Assembly: GCF_003050745.1 (NCBI RefSeq)
Contig: NZ_QAOF01000005.1
Span: 1 to 64,000, forward strand
DNA: 64,000 bases
Source of the DNA: Sphingomonas sp. PP-CE-3G-477
GTDB taxonomy: Bacteria; Pseudomonadota; Alphaproteobacteria; Sphingomonadales; Sphingomonadaceae
Reading direction: 5' to 3'
A model generated the notes under the pieces. That model was given only the letters and a program-made list of their open reading frames with translations, made no database searches and was not told where the DNA came from. Positions 34,566-44,309 of the stretch are shown one piece after another (position 1 is the first letter of the stretch; each line of letters starts with the position of its first letter). The position numbers were made by a program, and so were the translations under genes.

Positions 34566-37500
34566 ATGTCCAGCTTTCGTCGCCTTTCGCGCCTTTGCGC
34601 GCCCTTGTTGGGAGCCCTGTTGGGTCTTGCCGCTGGCACGATGCCGTCGGCAGCGCAGACGGGCGCCCCGACGGGTCGTATCCAGAACACCGCAACCCTT
34701 TCGTTCGACGATACGGGTAGCGACTCCGGGGTACGCACGGTGCCGTCCAACATGGTTTCGCTCGACGTGAACCGGGCCAAGCGTCCGACCACGCTCACAT
34801 TCCATCTGCCGCCGCCCAATTACGAGCTCAAGGGCGCGAAGTGTCAGACCTCCCCCAGTTTCCAGTTCACCCCCGCGCCGATCGACGCCGAGACCTTCGC
34901 GAAATCGCCTTGGGTGGCGGCGATCGATATCTATGCAGACATGCTCCTGGTGCTCGACAACCAGGCCGGCAATCATGATCCCGACGTGCGCGAGACGTCG
35001 ATCATTAACGTCGACGTCGGCACGCTCCACACGACCTTGGCGCTGACCGAGACCGCGGTCGACAGCGGCATCTTCGTCGGCGGGATCCCTGCGACCGCGA
35101 CCGGCAAACACCCCGAGTTGCAGGCCTGCGACGTCCGCAACATGCGCGGCGCGACGATCAAGCTGAGCTTCGTCGAGGACGGCTACAGTCTCGCCTCCAT
35201 GGCGTCGCTGCTGATCGATCCGGCGGGCTACACGTTCGATTCACGCACCGGCGCGCTGGTCGATGGCACGACCGTGTCGCTGGTCGACGAGAGCGGCCAG
35301 CCGGCGACCGTGTTCGGCGACGACGGCGTCAGCCGCTATCCCTCGACGGTCGTAACGGGCGAGGCCGTCACCGACGCCAGCGGGCGCATCTATCCGGGCG
35401 AGACCGGGCGCTATCGCTTTCCGTTGTCCGCGCCGGGCCGGTATTTCCTGAAAGTCGCACCGCCCGGCACCTATACCGCGCCGTCGACCGTCGACCGCGC
35501 CACGCTGGCCGCGTTGAAGGACCCGCAGGGCAGGCCGTTCATCCTCAACGACACGAGTTTCGGCGGTGCGCTGACGCTATCGACGCCCGAGCCTTTTTCT
35601 GCCGACATTCCGCTGGATAGCCCCGGCGCGGGCACGCTGCTGCTGACCAAGGTCGCCTCCGTCCGCGAGGCGTCGCCGGGCGATTTCGTCCAGTATCTGC
35701 TGCGCATCACCAACCGCGATTCGATTCCCGCGCGGGGTCTGCACGTCGCCGATACCTTGCCCAGGGGCCTGCGCTACGAACGTAATTCCGCGCGCGGCGG
35801 CGACGAGCCGACCGTGTCGACCGATGGTCGTAGCCTCGACTTCGCGATTCCAGTGCTCGCCGCCGGCGCCACCGCAGAGCTGAAATACGTCGTCAGCATC
35901 GCGCCTGGTGCACCGACCGGCGAGGCGCTCAATCGCGCGCGTGTCGCGGGGCAGGGTTCCATCACCAGCAACGAAGCCGCCGCCTCCGTGCGCCTGCGTC
36001 CGCTGCTGTTCACCGACGCGATGACGATCATCGGTCGCGTGACCGAGGGGAATTGCGGCGATCCGGTCGACAAGCGCAAGGGCGTGCCCGGAATCCGCCT
36101 GCTGATGGAGGACGGCACCTTCGTCGTCACCGATCGCGACGGCCTGTACCATTTCGAAGGCGTCCGCGCCGGCCGCCACGTCGTCCAGATCGACACCGCG
36201 AGCATCCCCGCGACGCACGCGCCGGTCGCCTGCGACATCGACACGCGCCAGGCCAACAGTCCGATCTCACGGTTCGTCGAGGGCGATGGCGGGCTCCTGA
36301 AGCGCGTCGATTTCCAGCTGAAGCCGACCGGCATCGCTGCCGTCGCCGATGCCGGCCTCCCTGTCGCGATTGCCGACGACGCCACCGCCGCGGGCAACCG
36401 CGACTGGCTCGGCGCTGGGCAGGCTGCGGGGATTGACTGGCTGTTCCCAAGCGCCGACTACAACCCGCGCGCACCGATTTCTCGCGCGGTCGTCAAGCAC
36501 CTGCCCGGCCAGCGCGTCGCGCTGACGATCAACGGCAAGCAGGTCGAGCCGCTCGCGTTCGACGGGACCGACGCGCGCGACGGCAGCCCCGTGGCGGTGT
36601 CGCGCTGGTCGGGTATCCCGCTGGTCGACGGCGACAATCATCTCGGCGCACGCATCCTCGCCGAGGACGGCAGCGTCGTGAAGGTCCTCGATCGTGTGGT
36701 GCATTTCTCGGGTGCGCCGGTCCGCGCGGTGTTCGATGCCGCGAGCAGCCGCCTCGTCGCCGATGGCCTGACCCGTCCGCTGATCGCGGTGCGCGTGACC
36801 GACAAGACCGGGCGGCCCGTTCGCGCGGGTACGCTCGTCCCGTTCACCGTCGACCAGCCCTATACCGCCGCCGTCGAGGCGGAACTCGAACAGGGCCGTC
36901 AGCTTGCGGGCCGCGAACGCTCGGCGACCACCGCGCGCGTCGTCGGCGACGACGGCCTCGCCTTCATCGCGCTCCAGCCGACCACGCAGGCCGGCGCCGT
37001 CCACGCGGTCGTCTCGCTGACCGAGGACAAGCTGGTCCACAGCCACGAGATCCGCGCCTGGCTCGCCGCGTCCGCCAAGGACTGGGTCGTGGTCGGCTTC
37101 GGCGCGGGTTCGCTCGGCTACGACATGCTCAGCAAGCGCCAGTCGGGCCTGCCGAGGTCGCAGCGGGGCAGCGTCGTCACCGACGGCCAGCTCGCCTTCT
37201 ACGCCAAGGGTCGCGTCAAGGGTTCGTGGCTCGCGACGATCGCGTATGACAGCGACCGCAAATACGATCCCGATCGCGGGCTGCTCGGCACGATCGACCC
37301 CGATCGCTACTACACCGTCTACGGCGACGGCTCGCGCCAGGGCTATGACGCCGCCACCCGCCGGAAGCTGTACCTGCGGCTCGAGCGTCGGGAATTCTAT
37401 GCGCTGTTCGGCGATTTCGAGACCGGCTTCACCGACACGCAGCTGACCCGCTACAACCGCACGCTGAACGGCGTGAAGGCCGCCTATGAGGGCAAGCGGA

Positions 37501-39596
37501 TCCGCGCGACCGGGTTCGCCGCCAACACCGACACGCTGTATTCGCGCGACGAAATCCAGGGCAACGGCCTGTCCGGTCCGTACCGTCTGTCGGGCCGCAA
37601 CATCGTCCCGAACAGCGACAAGCTGCGGATCGAGACGCGCGATCGCTTCCGCTCCGAACTGATCGTCGCAACCACCGAGCTGACGCGGCACATCGACTAC
37701 GACATCGACACGTCGATGGGCACGGTCCGCTTCCGCCAGCCGATCCTCAGCCGTGATTCGAACCTGAATCCGATCTTCATCGTCGCCGACTACGAGGTCG
37801 AGGGCGGCAAGTCGGCCAAGCTCGCCGCCGCTGCCCGCGTCGCGACCAAGTTGGCCAACGGTCGCGTCGAAGTCGGTGCGGCGGTGATCCGCGACGAGAC
37901 CGTCGGCAAGGCCACCGTCGTCGGCGCCGACATCAAGGCCCGCGTGACCGCCAACACCGAACTGCGCGGCGAGATCGCCAAGGGCGGACGCCTCGGGCTT
38001 GGGCAGGGCCTAGCCTACCTCGCCGAAGTCGATCATCACGGTTCGAAGCTCGATCTGCTCGCTTACGCCCGCCAGCAGGATACCGCGTTCGGTGTCGGCC
38101 AGCAGAACCTCGTCGAGGCGGGTACGCGGAAGTTCGGGCTCGACGGCCGCGTGCGGCTGACCGATCGGCTCAGCATCACCGGTGTCGCCTGGCACCAGCA
38201 GCAGCTCGACAGCGCCGGTACGCGCACCGCCGCCGACGCGCGCCTCGAATATCGCCGCGACTCTGGTACGATCTTCGTCGGTGGCCAGTATGCGTCGGAC
38301 AAGGGCATGGATGGCCGCAACCGCGACAGCCGCCTGCTCACCCTCGGTGGCAGCCAGGCGCTGTTTGGCAACGCGGTGACGATTACCGCACAGACCCAAT
38401 TCGCGCCCGGCGGCGACAGCGACAGCGTCGACTTCCCGGTCCGCCACCAAGTGCAGCTCGCCTACCGGATCACGCCCGGCATCCGCCTGATCGGCGGGTA
38501 CGAGATCGCCAAGGGCGACGGCTATGTCGCGCATACCAAGCAGTTCGGCGTTGACGTCGCCCCCTGGACCGGCGCCAAGCTGATGAGCACGCTGAACCAG
38601 CAGGCGATCGGCGAGAACGGCGCACGCACCTACGCGCAATACGGCCTCAGCCAGTCGGTGCCGCTCGGCAAGCACTGGACGATCGATGGCACGCTCGACG
38701 CCAGCAACACGCTGAAGGGACAGATCCCCGATGGTGCGGTGGTCAACGCGTTCCAGCCGGTCACTTCGGGTGGCTATGTCGGGCAGGACCAGACCAACGG
38801 CGACTACGCGGCGGCCACGTTCGGCGCGACCTATCGCCAGGCGCGCTGGTCGGTGAACGGGCGGCTCGAATACCGCAACGCCGACAGCGGCGATCGCTGG
38901 GGGATCACCACCAACTTCCTGCGCACGCTGGGGGAGGGCAAGACGCTCGCGTCGAGCATCAAGGCGTACACGATCAAGGACAAGACCGGCCCGGTCGCGA
39001 CCTATGCCACCGCCGACGTCGCGCTCGCGTTCCGCCCGCTAGATAGCCGCTGGTCGCTGCTCGAACGCCTCGAACTGCGGCACGAGAGCGCGGACTCGGG
39101 GTTCTCGGACTCCAACGCGCTCGGCGTGCCCGCCTATGGCGGCGGCGATCAGGTGACGACGCGGGCGATCAACAACCTCGCGGTCAACTATCGCACCGGC
39201 CCCGAAGGGCTTGGCCACGGCACCGAGGCGACGGTCTATTACGGCGCGAAATACGTCGCCGGGCGGTTCGCGGACGATACGTATGACGGCTATATCGACG
39301 TCACCGGGTTCGAACTGCGCCAGGATATCGGCACGCGGATCGACGTCGGCGTGAGCGGATCGGTCCAGCATGCGTGGTCGCGCGGCGCCTGGTCGTGGAG
39401 CGGTGGGCCGTCGGTCGGGGTGTCGCCCGCGCAGAACATGTGGATCACCGCCGGCTACAACGTCTCGGGCTACCGCGACCGCGATTTCGAGGACGACCGC
39501 TACACGCGGCAGGGGCCGTTCGTCACGATGCGGCTGAAGTTCGACCAGACGACGCTCGGTGGCGCCACGCGCGCGCTGTTCGGTGGTCGACGTTAA
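34566..39596 (+). CDS. Giant outer-membrane surface protein with DUF11, regulatory-like and beta-barrel-like regions
   Basis: 1676 residues, ATG 34566 after GAGAGG. Signal peptide ending in PSAAQ. Order of parts: N-terminal GRIQNTATLSFDDTG module as in proteins 1 and 3; beta-rich region with TAVDSGIFVGGIP; DUF11-like domain (FVQYLLRITNRDSIPARGLHVADTLPRGLRYE); carboxypeptidase-regulatory-like domain (VPGIRLLMEDGTFVVTDRDGLYHFEGVRAGRHVVQID); Ig-like region; and from about residue 840 to the end an alternating, aromatic- and Arg-rich beta-sheet region (YALFGDFETGFTD, RLEYRNADSGDRW, TGFELRQDIGTRIDVGVSG, FVTMRLKFDQ) like an outer-membrane barrel. It probably anchors or exports the three smaller proteins. 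Function unknown. Confidence 0.8.
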   Translation: MSSFRRLSRLCAPLLGALLGLAAGTMPSAAQTGAPTGRIQNTATLSFDDTGSDSGVRTVPSNMVSLDVNRAKRPTTLTFHLPPPNYELKGAKCQTSPSFQFTPAPIDAETFAKSPWVAAIDIYADMLLVLDNQAGNHDPDVRETSIINVDVGTLHTTLALTETAVDSGIFVGGIPATATGKHPELQACDVRNMRGATIKLSFVEDGYSLASMASLLIDPAGYTFDSRTGALVDGTTVSLVDESGQPATVFGDDGVSRYPSTVVTGEAVTDASGRIYPGETGRYRFPLSAPGRYFLKVAPPGTYTAPSTVDRATLAALKDPQGRPFILNDTSFGGALTLSTPEPFSADIPLDSPGAGTLLLTKVASVREASPGDFVQYLLRITNRDSIPARGLHVADTLPRGLRYERNSARGGDEPTVSTDGRSLDFAIPVLAAGATAELKYVVSIAPGAPTGEALNRARVAGQGSITSNEAAASVRLRPLLFTDAMTIIGRVTEGNCGDPVDKRKGVPGIRLLMEDGTFVVTDRDGLYHFEGVRAGRHVVQIDTASIPATHAPVACDIDTRQANSPISRFVEGDGGLLKRVDFQLKPTGIAAVADAGLPVAIADDATAAGNRDWLGAGQAAGIDWLFPSADYNPRAPISRAVVKHLPGQRVALTINGKQVEPLAFDGTDARDGSPVAVSRWSGIPLVDGDNHLGARILAEDGSVVKVLDRVVHFSGAPVRAVFDAASSRLVADGLTRPLIAVRVTDKTGRPVRAGTLVPFTVDQPYTAAVEAELEQGRQLAGRERSATTARVVGDDGLAFIALQPTTQAGAVHAVVSLTEDKLVHSHEIRAWLAASAKDWVVVGFGAGSLGYDMLSKRQSGLPRSQRGSVVTDGQLAFYAKGRVKGSWLATIAYDSDRKYDPDRGLLGTIDPDRYYTVYGDGSRQGYDAATRRKLYLRLERREFYALFGDFETGFTDTQLTRYNRTLNGVKAAYEGKRIRATGFAANTDTLYSRDEIQGNGLSGPYRLSGRNIVPNSDKLRIETRDRFRSELIVATTELTRHIDYDIDTSMGTVRFRQPILSRDSNLNPIFIVADYEVEGGKSAKLAAAARVATKLANGRVEVGAAVIRDETVGKATVVGADIKARVTANTELRGEIAKGGRLGLGQGLAYLAEVDHHGSKLDLLAYARQQDTAFGVGQQNLVEAGTRKFGLDGRVRLTDRLSITGVAWHQQQLDSAGTRTAADARLEYRRDSGTIFVGGQYASDKGMDGRNRDSRLLTLGGSQALFGNAVTITAQTQFAPGGDSDSVDFPVRHQVQLAYRITPGIRLIGGYEIAKGDGYVAHTKQFGVDVAPWTGAKLMSTLNQQAIGENGARTYAQYGLSQSVPLGKHWTIDGTLDASNTLKGQIPDGAVVNAFQPVTSGGYVGQDQTNGDYAAATFGATYRQARWSVNGRLEYRNADSGDRWGITTNFLRTLGEGKTLASSIKAYTIKDKTGPVATYATADVALAFRPLDSRWSLLERLELRHESADSGFSDSNALGVPAYGGGDQVTTRAINNLAVNYRTGPEGLGHGTEATVYYGAKYVAGRFADDTYDGYIDVTGFELRQDIGTRIDVGVSGSVQHAWSRGAWSWSGGPSVGVSPAQNMWITAGYNVSGYRDRDFEDDRYTRQGPFVTMRLKFDQTTLGGATRALFGGRR

Positions 39597-39614
39597 TTAC
39601 AGGGAGAAAGATAT

Positions 39615-39644
39615 ATGCCGATGCCGATGCCGATGCCGATGCCG
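39615..39644 (+). repeat. Hexanucleotide tandem repeat (ATGCCG)5
   Basis: Five perfect ATGCCG units followed by the related ATGCAG, at the start of a small gene. Copy-number change would not shift the frame but would change the number of start codons and the spacing from the ribosome binding site. Confidence 0.9.
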
Positions 39645-39887
39645 ATGCAGCCCACACCCATGCCGCTGCCGCGCGACTTTACCGATCACGGCCCATGCGT
39701 CGAAGACCTCGCACAGGAGTTCGCCAAACAGGATGCGGCAACCAGCGAGGCGCTGATCGAGACGCTGGCGACGCAGGCGATCCGGCAATGGCGGCTCGAC
39801 GATGCGACGTTCTGGCAACGGGTGAAGTTCCAGGCGCGTATGATTCGTGCGCAGACCGGGGCAGGGGCGCCGGCGGGGCGGCACTGA
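39615..39887 (+). CDS. Small hypothetical protein with N-terminal MP repeat
   Basis: 90 residues. It begins MPMPMPMPMPMQ because of a hexanucleotide repeat that gives six in-frame ATGs, preceded by GGGAG about ten bases upstream of the first ATG. The rest is helical (CVEDLAQEFAKQDAATSEALIETLATQAIRQWRLDDATFWQRVKFQARMIR) with no recognised family. The effective start may be any of the ATGs. It follows the giant surface gene by 18 bases and may be the last gene of that operon. Confidence 0.6.
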   Translation: MPMPMPMPMPMQPTPMPLPRDFTDHGPCVEDLAQEFAKQDAATSEALIETLATQAIRQWRLDDATFWQRVKFQARMIRAQTGAGAPAGRH

Positions 39888-39930
39888 ATCCAGATCTTCC
39901 CCCTGGCGGGGGAGCATACTAGCGCGGCGC

Positions 39931-40083
39931 CTATTTCTCGTCGGTGGTGAGCTTCACCTTGTTAGGCAACTTCTTCCCCTTGGTCCGGCGCGAGGGCAAC
40001 TGGACCGGGTTCTTCTTCTTCCACTGCGCAAAGGTCATCGGGCCCTCGGGGGTCTCGATGATCGTATCGTCTATCGAACTCAT
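39931..40083 (-). CDS. Small basic hypothetical protein
   Basis: 50 residues from ATG 40083 with GGAGG seven bases upstream. It starts MSSIDDTIIETPEGPMTFAQWKKKNP, then a Lys/Arg-rich tail (RRTKGKKLPNKVKL). No family recognised; no membrane segment. Good ribosome binding site and coding-like composition argue it is real. Convergent with the MP-repeat gene, with a CCCCC-GGGGG hairpin between them (39900-39915). Confidence 0.6.
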   Translation of the reverse strand: MSSIDDTIIETPEGPMTFAQWKKKNPVQLPSRRTKGKKLPNKVKLTTDEK

Positions 40084-40162
40084 GCAATACCTCCGCCAAG
40101 CCCAACGCATCACATGCCAAGGGGGGACCCTCGAAGGGGGTGTTTACTCGATCTGTAAAAAA

Positions 40163-40249
40163 TGGTGCGGCCAAGAAGACTCGAACTTCCACGGGCTTTC
40201 GCCCACAACGACCTCAACGTTGCGCGTCTACCAGTTCCGCCATGGCCGC
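40163..40249 (-). tRNA. tRNA-Leu(GAG)
   Basis: Minus strand: acceptor GCGGCCA pairing with TGGCCGC, a long D arm, anticodon stem CAACG with loop TTGAGGT and CGTTG (anticodon GAG), a long variable arm (GGGCGAAAGCCC) typical of class II tRNAs, T-arm GAAGTTCGAGTCTTC and encoded CCA at 40163-40165. 87 bases. Confidence 0.96.
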
Positions 40250-40361
40250 CCATGAAACATCACCGGGCGGACCCGGCATCTGGTAGGCGAGCGCCACTAG
40301 CAAGGGTTTGAACGCTACGCAACGCCCTTTGCGAAAAAGCGTTCGTCCAGTACCGCAAACG

Positions 40362-41738
40362 ATGGCCGCACGCTTTCTCTCTACCGATACGCAGGCCGAT
40401 CTGAGGGTCGAGACGAGGCGCGTTCTTGCGCTCGCGTGGCCGGTGATGCTGACCAGCCTCAACTGGACGATCCTCCACGTCACCGACGTGATCGTCGTCG
40501 GACTGGTCGGCGCGCACGAGGTGGCGGCGCTGGGCGCGAGCCGATCGCTGACGTTCATCGCGATCGTCACCGGGCTCGCGTGGCTGTCGGGCGTGCTGGT
40601 GCATACCGCGCGCGCCGATGGGGCGGGGGATCTGCCGCGGACCGGGCAGGTGCTTCGCGAGGGGCTCGTGCTGGGATTGCTGCTCGGGCTCGTCGTAGGT
40701 GTCGTCATGTTCACGTTCGCGGACGCGATGCTCGCCGGGATCGGTGTCGCGCCGGCGCTGGTCGAACCCGCCGGGCGGGTCGTGCGGGTGATGGCGTTCA
40801 CCTATCCGCCGCAGCTGATGATCGTCGCCGCAAGCTTCTTCCTGGAGGGCGTCAGCCGGCCACGCCGTGTCGCGGTGGTGAATCTGTCGATTCTTCCGCT
40901 GAACGCCGTACTCGCCTGGGCGATGTCGGGCGGTCATCTCGGGCTGCCGGCGATGGGCGCGGTCGGTGCGGCGACGGCCACCGCGATCGCGTCGGGATTG
41001 GGGGCGGTCGGGATGATCGCCGCGGCGCTGACCCTGCCGCGCGCAAAGGAGCGCGGCGTTCGGCGAATCGATCTGGCCGCATGGCGCGGGGTGCCGGCGG
41101 GAATCGCCGCGCTGGCGGTGTTCGGGATCGTCCCCGCGGTCGCGTCGGGGCTGGAGCTCGCCGGCTTCTCGATCCTGATCGCACTGTCGACGCAGTTCGG
41201 CGACGACGTCGCGCACGCGTTCCAGATCGTGTTCTCGGTCCACAATGTCACGTTCGGGTTGGCGCTAGGGCTTGGTTCGGCGTGTGGCGTCCGCGTCGGC
41301 AATGCGGTGGGCGAGGGGGATCCCAAGGCCGGTATCTCGCGCGCGCTGATCGCCACCGGGCTGTCGATGCTCGCGCTGGGCGCGTGCGGGATCGTGCTGA
41401 TCGTCGCGCGGGGGCCGATTGTCGCGGCGTTTCCGGCCGATGCCGCGACTCATGCGGTCGCGCTGGCGATGCTGCCGGTGTGGGCGCCGTTCATCCTGTT
41501 CGACGGCGCGCAGGTGGTACTGGTCTACGCGCTCCGCTCGCTCGGCGATCAGGTCGTCGCGGGCATGAACAGCATCGTAGCGTATTTCATCGTCACCGGT
41601 GGCGCGGGCTGGTGGCTGGTGCGCGCCGGCATCGGGCCGATGGCACTGGTCTATGCCTCCGGGCTCGGGATGCTGACCGCGGCGCTGTTGCACGGCGCGC
41701 GGTTCTGGATCGTGAGCCGGCGTTTGCGGCGCGCCTAG
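40362..41738 (+). CDS. MATE family efflux transporter
   Basis: 458 residues, about 12 membrane helices. The MATE pattern is visible: LALAWPVMLTSLNWTILHVTDVIVVGLVGAHEVAALG, then in the second half HNVTFGLALGLGSACGVRVGNAVGEGDPKAG. It should export drugs, cations or metabolites with Na+ or H+. I start at ATG 40362 (MAARFLS); an upstream TTG gives 18 more residues. The stop overlaps the convergent zinc-ribbon gene stop by four bases. Confidence 0.88.
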   Translation: MAARFLSTDTQADLRVETRRVLALAWPVMLTSLNWTILHVTDVIVVGLVGAHEVAALGASRSLTFIAIVTGLAWLSGVLVHTARADGAGDLPRTGQVLREGLVLGLLLGLVVGVVMFTFADAMLAGIGVAPALVEPAGRVVRVMAFTYPPQLMIVAASFFLEGVSRPRRVAVVNLSILPLNAVLAWAMSGGHLGLPAMGAVGAATATAIASGLGAVGMIAAALTLPRAKERGVRRIDLAAWRGVPAGIAALAVFGIVPAVASGLELAGFSILIALSTQFGDDVAHAFQIVFSVHNVTFGLALGLGSACGVRVGNAVGEGDPKAGISRALIATGLSMLALGACGIVLIVARGPIVAAFPADAATHAVALAMLPVWAPFILFDGAQVVLVYALRSLGDQVVAGMNSIVAYFIVTGGAGWWLVRAGIGPMALVYASGLGMLTAALLHGARFWIVSRRLRRA

Positions 41739-42535
41739 CGGGTCGCCTCGCCCGCAAAGCTCAGTTCGAGGCGCTTCGAGTTCGCCGGCACGTTCAGCGT
41801 CGCGGAGTTGAAGTCGATCGCGCCGCCTGGCGCCAGCGTGCGCTGCTGCGGGGTGATCGTCCAGCTGTACACCAGCCGCCCCTGCGCATCGCGGAGTTCG
41901 GCGCGGATGTCGGGCACGCGCTGGCGCTGGTTCGACGGGTTGGTGACCTGGCCACTGACCGCGAACAGCTCGGAGCCGTTATCCAGCTCGCGCCGCTCGA
42001 TCGGATTGTCGCGCAGCCGCAGCGGAGTCTCGTCCGTGCCCAGGCCAAGGCCGAGTTTGGCCACGACGCCTGGCGCGCCAAGATAGACGATCGATCCTAC
42101 CGCGATCAGCATCAGCAATCCGGCGAGCACGGCCGCGACCGTCCACCACCGCGCCGTATTGCGCCGCGCCTTGAACGGCGGTCGCTCGGCAAACGCGTCA
42201 TATTTCACGACCGGATCCGCGGACACCGTCGCGTGCGTTGCAGAGACAGGCTCGGGCGCAACTGGAACATATACGGGCGGAGCAGGCGTAACCGGAATAG
42301 CCGGTGTGAAGCGCTCGGGTGTCGCGATCTGCGGGCGCGCCAGCGGAGCGAGCGGCGGCGGCAGGGGCGCGAGCGGCGTCGGCTCGGGGATCTCCAGCGC
42401 GTCCTCGACCAGCGGTGCGGGCGCCTGGAACCAGCTGTGCTTGCAATTGGCGCAGCGCACGGTGCGCCCCTCCGTCCCGATCGCGCTGTCGGGAACCAGA
42501 TAGCGCGTGCTGCACTCGGGACATTGGAGGATCAT
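41735..42535 (-). CDS. Zinc-ribbon (MJ0042-type) membrane protein
   Basis: 266 residues. N-terminal zinc ribbon MILQCPECSTRYLVPDSAI...VRCANCKHSWF with two CxxC pairs, a Pro/Ala-rich linker of about 80 residues, one membrane helix (WWTVAAVLAGLLMLIAVGSIVYL) and a periplasmic DUF3426-like domain (ELFAVSGQVTNPSNQRQRVPDIRAELRDAQGRLVYSW). Found beside ftsE in many alphaproteobacteria. Role unknown. Divergent from ftsE. Confidence 0.85.
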   Translation of the reverse strand: MILQCPECSTRYLVPDSAIGTEGRTVRCANCKHSWFQAPAPLVEDALEIPEPTPLAPLPPPLAPLARPQIATPERFTPAIPVTPAPPVYVPVAPEPVSATHATVSADPVVKYDAFAERPPFKARRNTARWWTVAAVLAGLLMLIAVGSIVYLGAPGVVAKLGLGLGTDETPLRLRDNPIERRELDNGSELFAVSGQVTNPSNQRQRVPDIRAELRDAQGRLVYSWTITPQQRTLAPGGAIDFNSATLNVPANSKRLELSFAGEATR

Positions 42536-42687
42536 GGATGCGCTTCACCAGCGGCCGCTGGAGCGCGACCGGTCTTGTGCCGAATAAGCACGCGGCCCGC
42601 ATAGGTGGCAAGCTTGAAGCGGCGCGCGCTTTCATGCGAAAGCGCCGATACGGGCATCAAGCGGGCGAAAGCGGGCGCAACCACGTC

Positions 42688-43416
42688 ATGGCGAATATCG
42701 TCCAATTCGAAAATGTAGGGCTTCGCTACGGCACCGAGTCAGACTCGGGGCCCGACGCCGGGCCGGAGACGCTGTCGGACCTCAGCTTCACGCTGCGCAG
42801 CGGTGCGTTCTATTTCCTGACCGGCGCGAGCGGCGCGGGGAAGACCTCGCTACTGAAGCTTCTCTATCTCGCACAGCGTCCGACGCGCGGCGTGATCCGG
42901 CTGTTCGGCGAGGATGCGGTGGTGTTGTCGCGTGATCGGCTACCCGGGTTCCGGCGTCGGATCGGCGTGGTGTTCCAGGATTTCCGGCTCGTCCCGCATC
43001 TGTCGACCTGGGACAATATCGCGCTGCCGTTGCGCGTCGCCGGTATGCCCGAGGCGGATATCGAGCAACCGGTGCGCGAGATGCTCGCCTGGGTCGGGCT
43101 CGGCGACCGCGCCGATGCGCGCCCGGCGACGCTGTCGGGTGGCGAGCAACAGCGCGTGGCGATCGCCCGCGCTGTCATCGCCCGCCCCGAGATCCTCGTC
43201 GCGGACGAGCCGACCGGCAATGTCGATCCCGACATGGCCGAGCGGCTGCTCCATCTGTTCGAATCGCTCAACAAGCTGGGGACGACCGTAGTGGTCGCGA
43301 CGCACGACTTCCATCTGCTCGGGCGGATACCGGGGGCGCAGATGATGCGGCTCGATCGCGGGCGGCTGCTCGATCCGACCGGCTCGCTCCGCTATCCACC
43401 GACGCGGCCCGAATGA
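42688..43416 (+). CDS. ftsE: Cell division ATP-binding protein FtsE
   Basis: 242 residues. Walker [17 protein letters not shown], signature [17 protein letters not shown], Walker [14 protein letters not shown] and the H-loop ATHDFH are present. The N-terminus has a short Ser/Asp/Gly/Pro insert ([13 protein letters not shown]) before the beta-strand leading to Walker A. FtsE with FtsX regulates peptidoglycan hydrolases at the septum. Overlaps ftsX by four bases. Confidence 0.93.
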   Translation: MANIVQFENVGLRYGTESDSGPDAGPETLSDLSFTLRSGAFYFLTGASGAGKTSLLKLLYLAQRPTRGVIRLFGEDAVVLSRDRLPGFRRRIGVVFQDFRLVPHLSTWDNIALPLRVAGMPEADIEQPVREMLAWVGLGDRADARPATLSGGEQQRVAIARAVIARPEILVADEPTGNVDPDMAERLLHLFESLNKLGTTVVVATHDFHLLGRIPGAQMMRLDRGRLLDPTGSLRYPPTRPE

Positions 43417-44309
43417 TGGGAGTGTCGAAGGCGCGATCATCGGCCGAACGCCGCGTGCTCGACGAAGCCGGCGGCCTGCGTGCGATGACGTGGGTGATGG
43501 CGATCATGCTGTTCCTGACGATGCTCGCCGCTGCTCTGGGACTGGCGACGGCGGGTGCGGCACGGTTGCTCGACCGACAGTTGGCGGGGCGACTGACGGT
43601 GCAGGTCGTCGATGGAGATCCGGTGCGGCGCGACGCCGTCGCGGCGCGCGTGCTGGCGGCGCTGCGGAGCATGCCGGCGGTCGCGACGGCGACGCCCGTC
43701 GACCGCGCCGAACTCACGCGACTGCTGCAACCCTGGCTCGGATCCGATGGCGCGGACCCGCAATTGCCGGTGCCGGCGATGATCGATGTCGATCTGGCCG
43801 ACCAAGACGAGGCCGCCGCTCTGCGCGTAGCGACTGCGGTGCGTCGACTGAGCCCGATCGTCCGCGTCGACCGCCATGAGAGCTGGATGTCGCCGGTCAA
43901 CGACGTGATGCGCTCGCTGACGTTCCTCGCGCTGGCGCTGGTCCTGCTGATGGCCAGCGCGACCGCCGCGGTCGTCGTGCTCGCAGCACGCGCGGGGCTA
44001 CAGACGCATCACGCGACGATCGCGGTGATGCACATGCTCGGCTCGACCGATCTGCAGGTCGCGCGGTTGTTCCAGCGGCGGATCGCGCTCGACGCGACGA
44101 TCGGTGGTGTCGGCGGCGGCGTCACGGCGTTGCTGGTGATCGCGTTCATCGGCATCCGGTTGCACGGACTGGGCTCCGAACTGCTCGGCGGGGTGACGCT
44201 CGGCGGAGTCGATTGGGTAGTGCTTGCGCTGCTCCCGGTCGCGTTCGTCGTGCTGGCCACGCTCGCCGCCCGTGTGACGATCGTCCGCGCGTTGAGGCAT
44301 ATCCTGTGA
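43413..44309 (+). CDS. ftsX: Cell division protein FtsX (permease)
   Basis: 298 residues. First membrane helix MAIMLFLTMLAAALGLATA, a periplasmic domain, then three helices (SLTFLALALVLLMASATAAVVVLAARAG, TALLVIAFIGIRLHG, WVVLALLPVAFVVLATLAARV) matching FtsX topology. Partner of FtsE. ATG overlaps the ftsE stop; its own stop overlaps the GTG of ydcF. Confidence 0.9.
   Translation: MMGVSKARSSAERRVLDEAGGLRAMTWVMAIMLFLTMLAAALGLATAGAARLLDRQLAGRLTVQVVDGDPVRRDAVAARVLAALRSMPAVATATPVDRAELTRLLQPWLGSDGADPQLPVPAMIDVDLADQDEAAALRVATAVRRLSPIVRVDRHESWMSPVNDVMRSLTFLALALVLLMASATAAVVVLAARAGLQTHHATIAVMHMLGSTDLQVARLFQRRIALDATIGGVGGGVTALLVIAFIGIRLHGLGSELLGGVTLGGVDWVVLALLPVAFVVLATLAARVTIVRALRHIL

Noticed and set aside
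33372..35111. 579-residue open frame on the minus strand
   Set aside because: Antisense to two surface-protein genes with clear signal peptides; composition dominated by Arg, Asp and Val from codon shadows.
40436..42604. 722-residue open frame on the plus strand
   Set aside because: Overlaps the MATE gene in another frame; Arg/Ala/Gly-rich shadow of GC-rich coding DNA.
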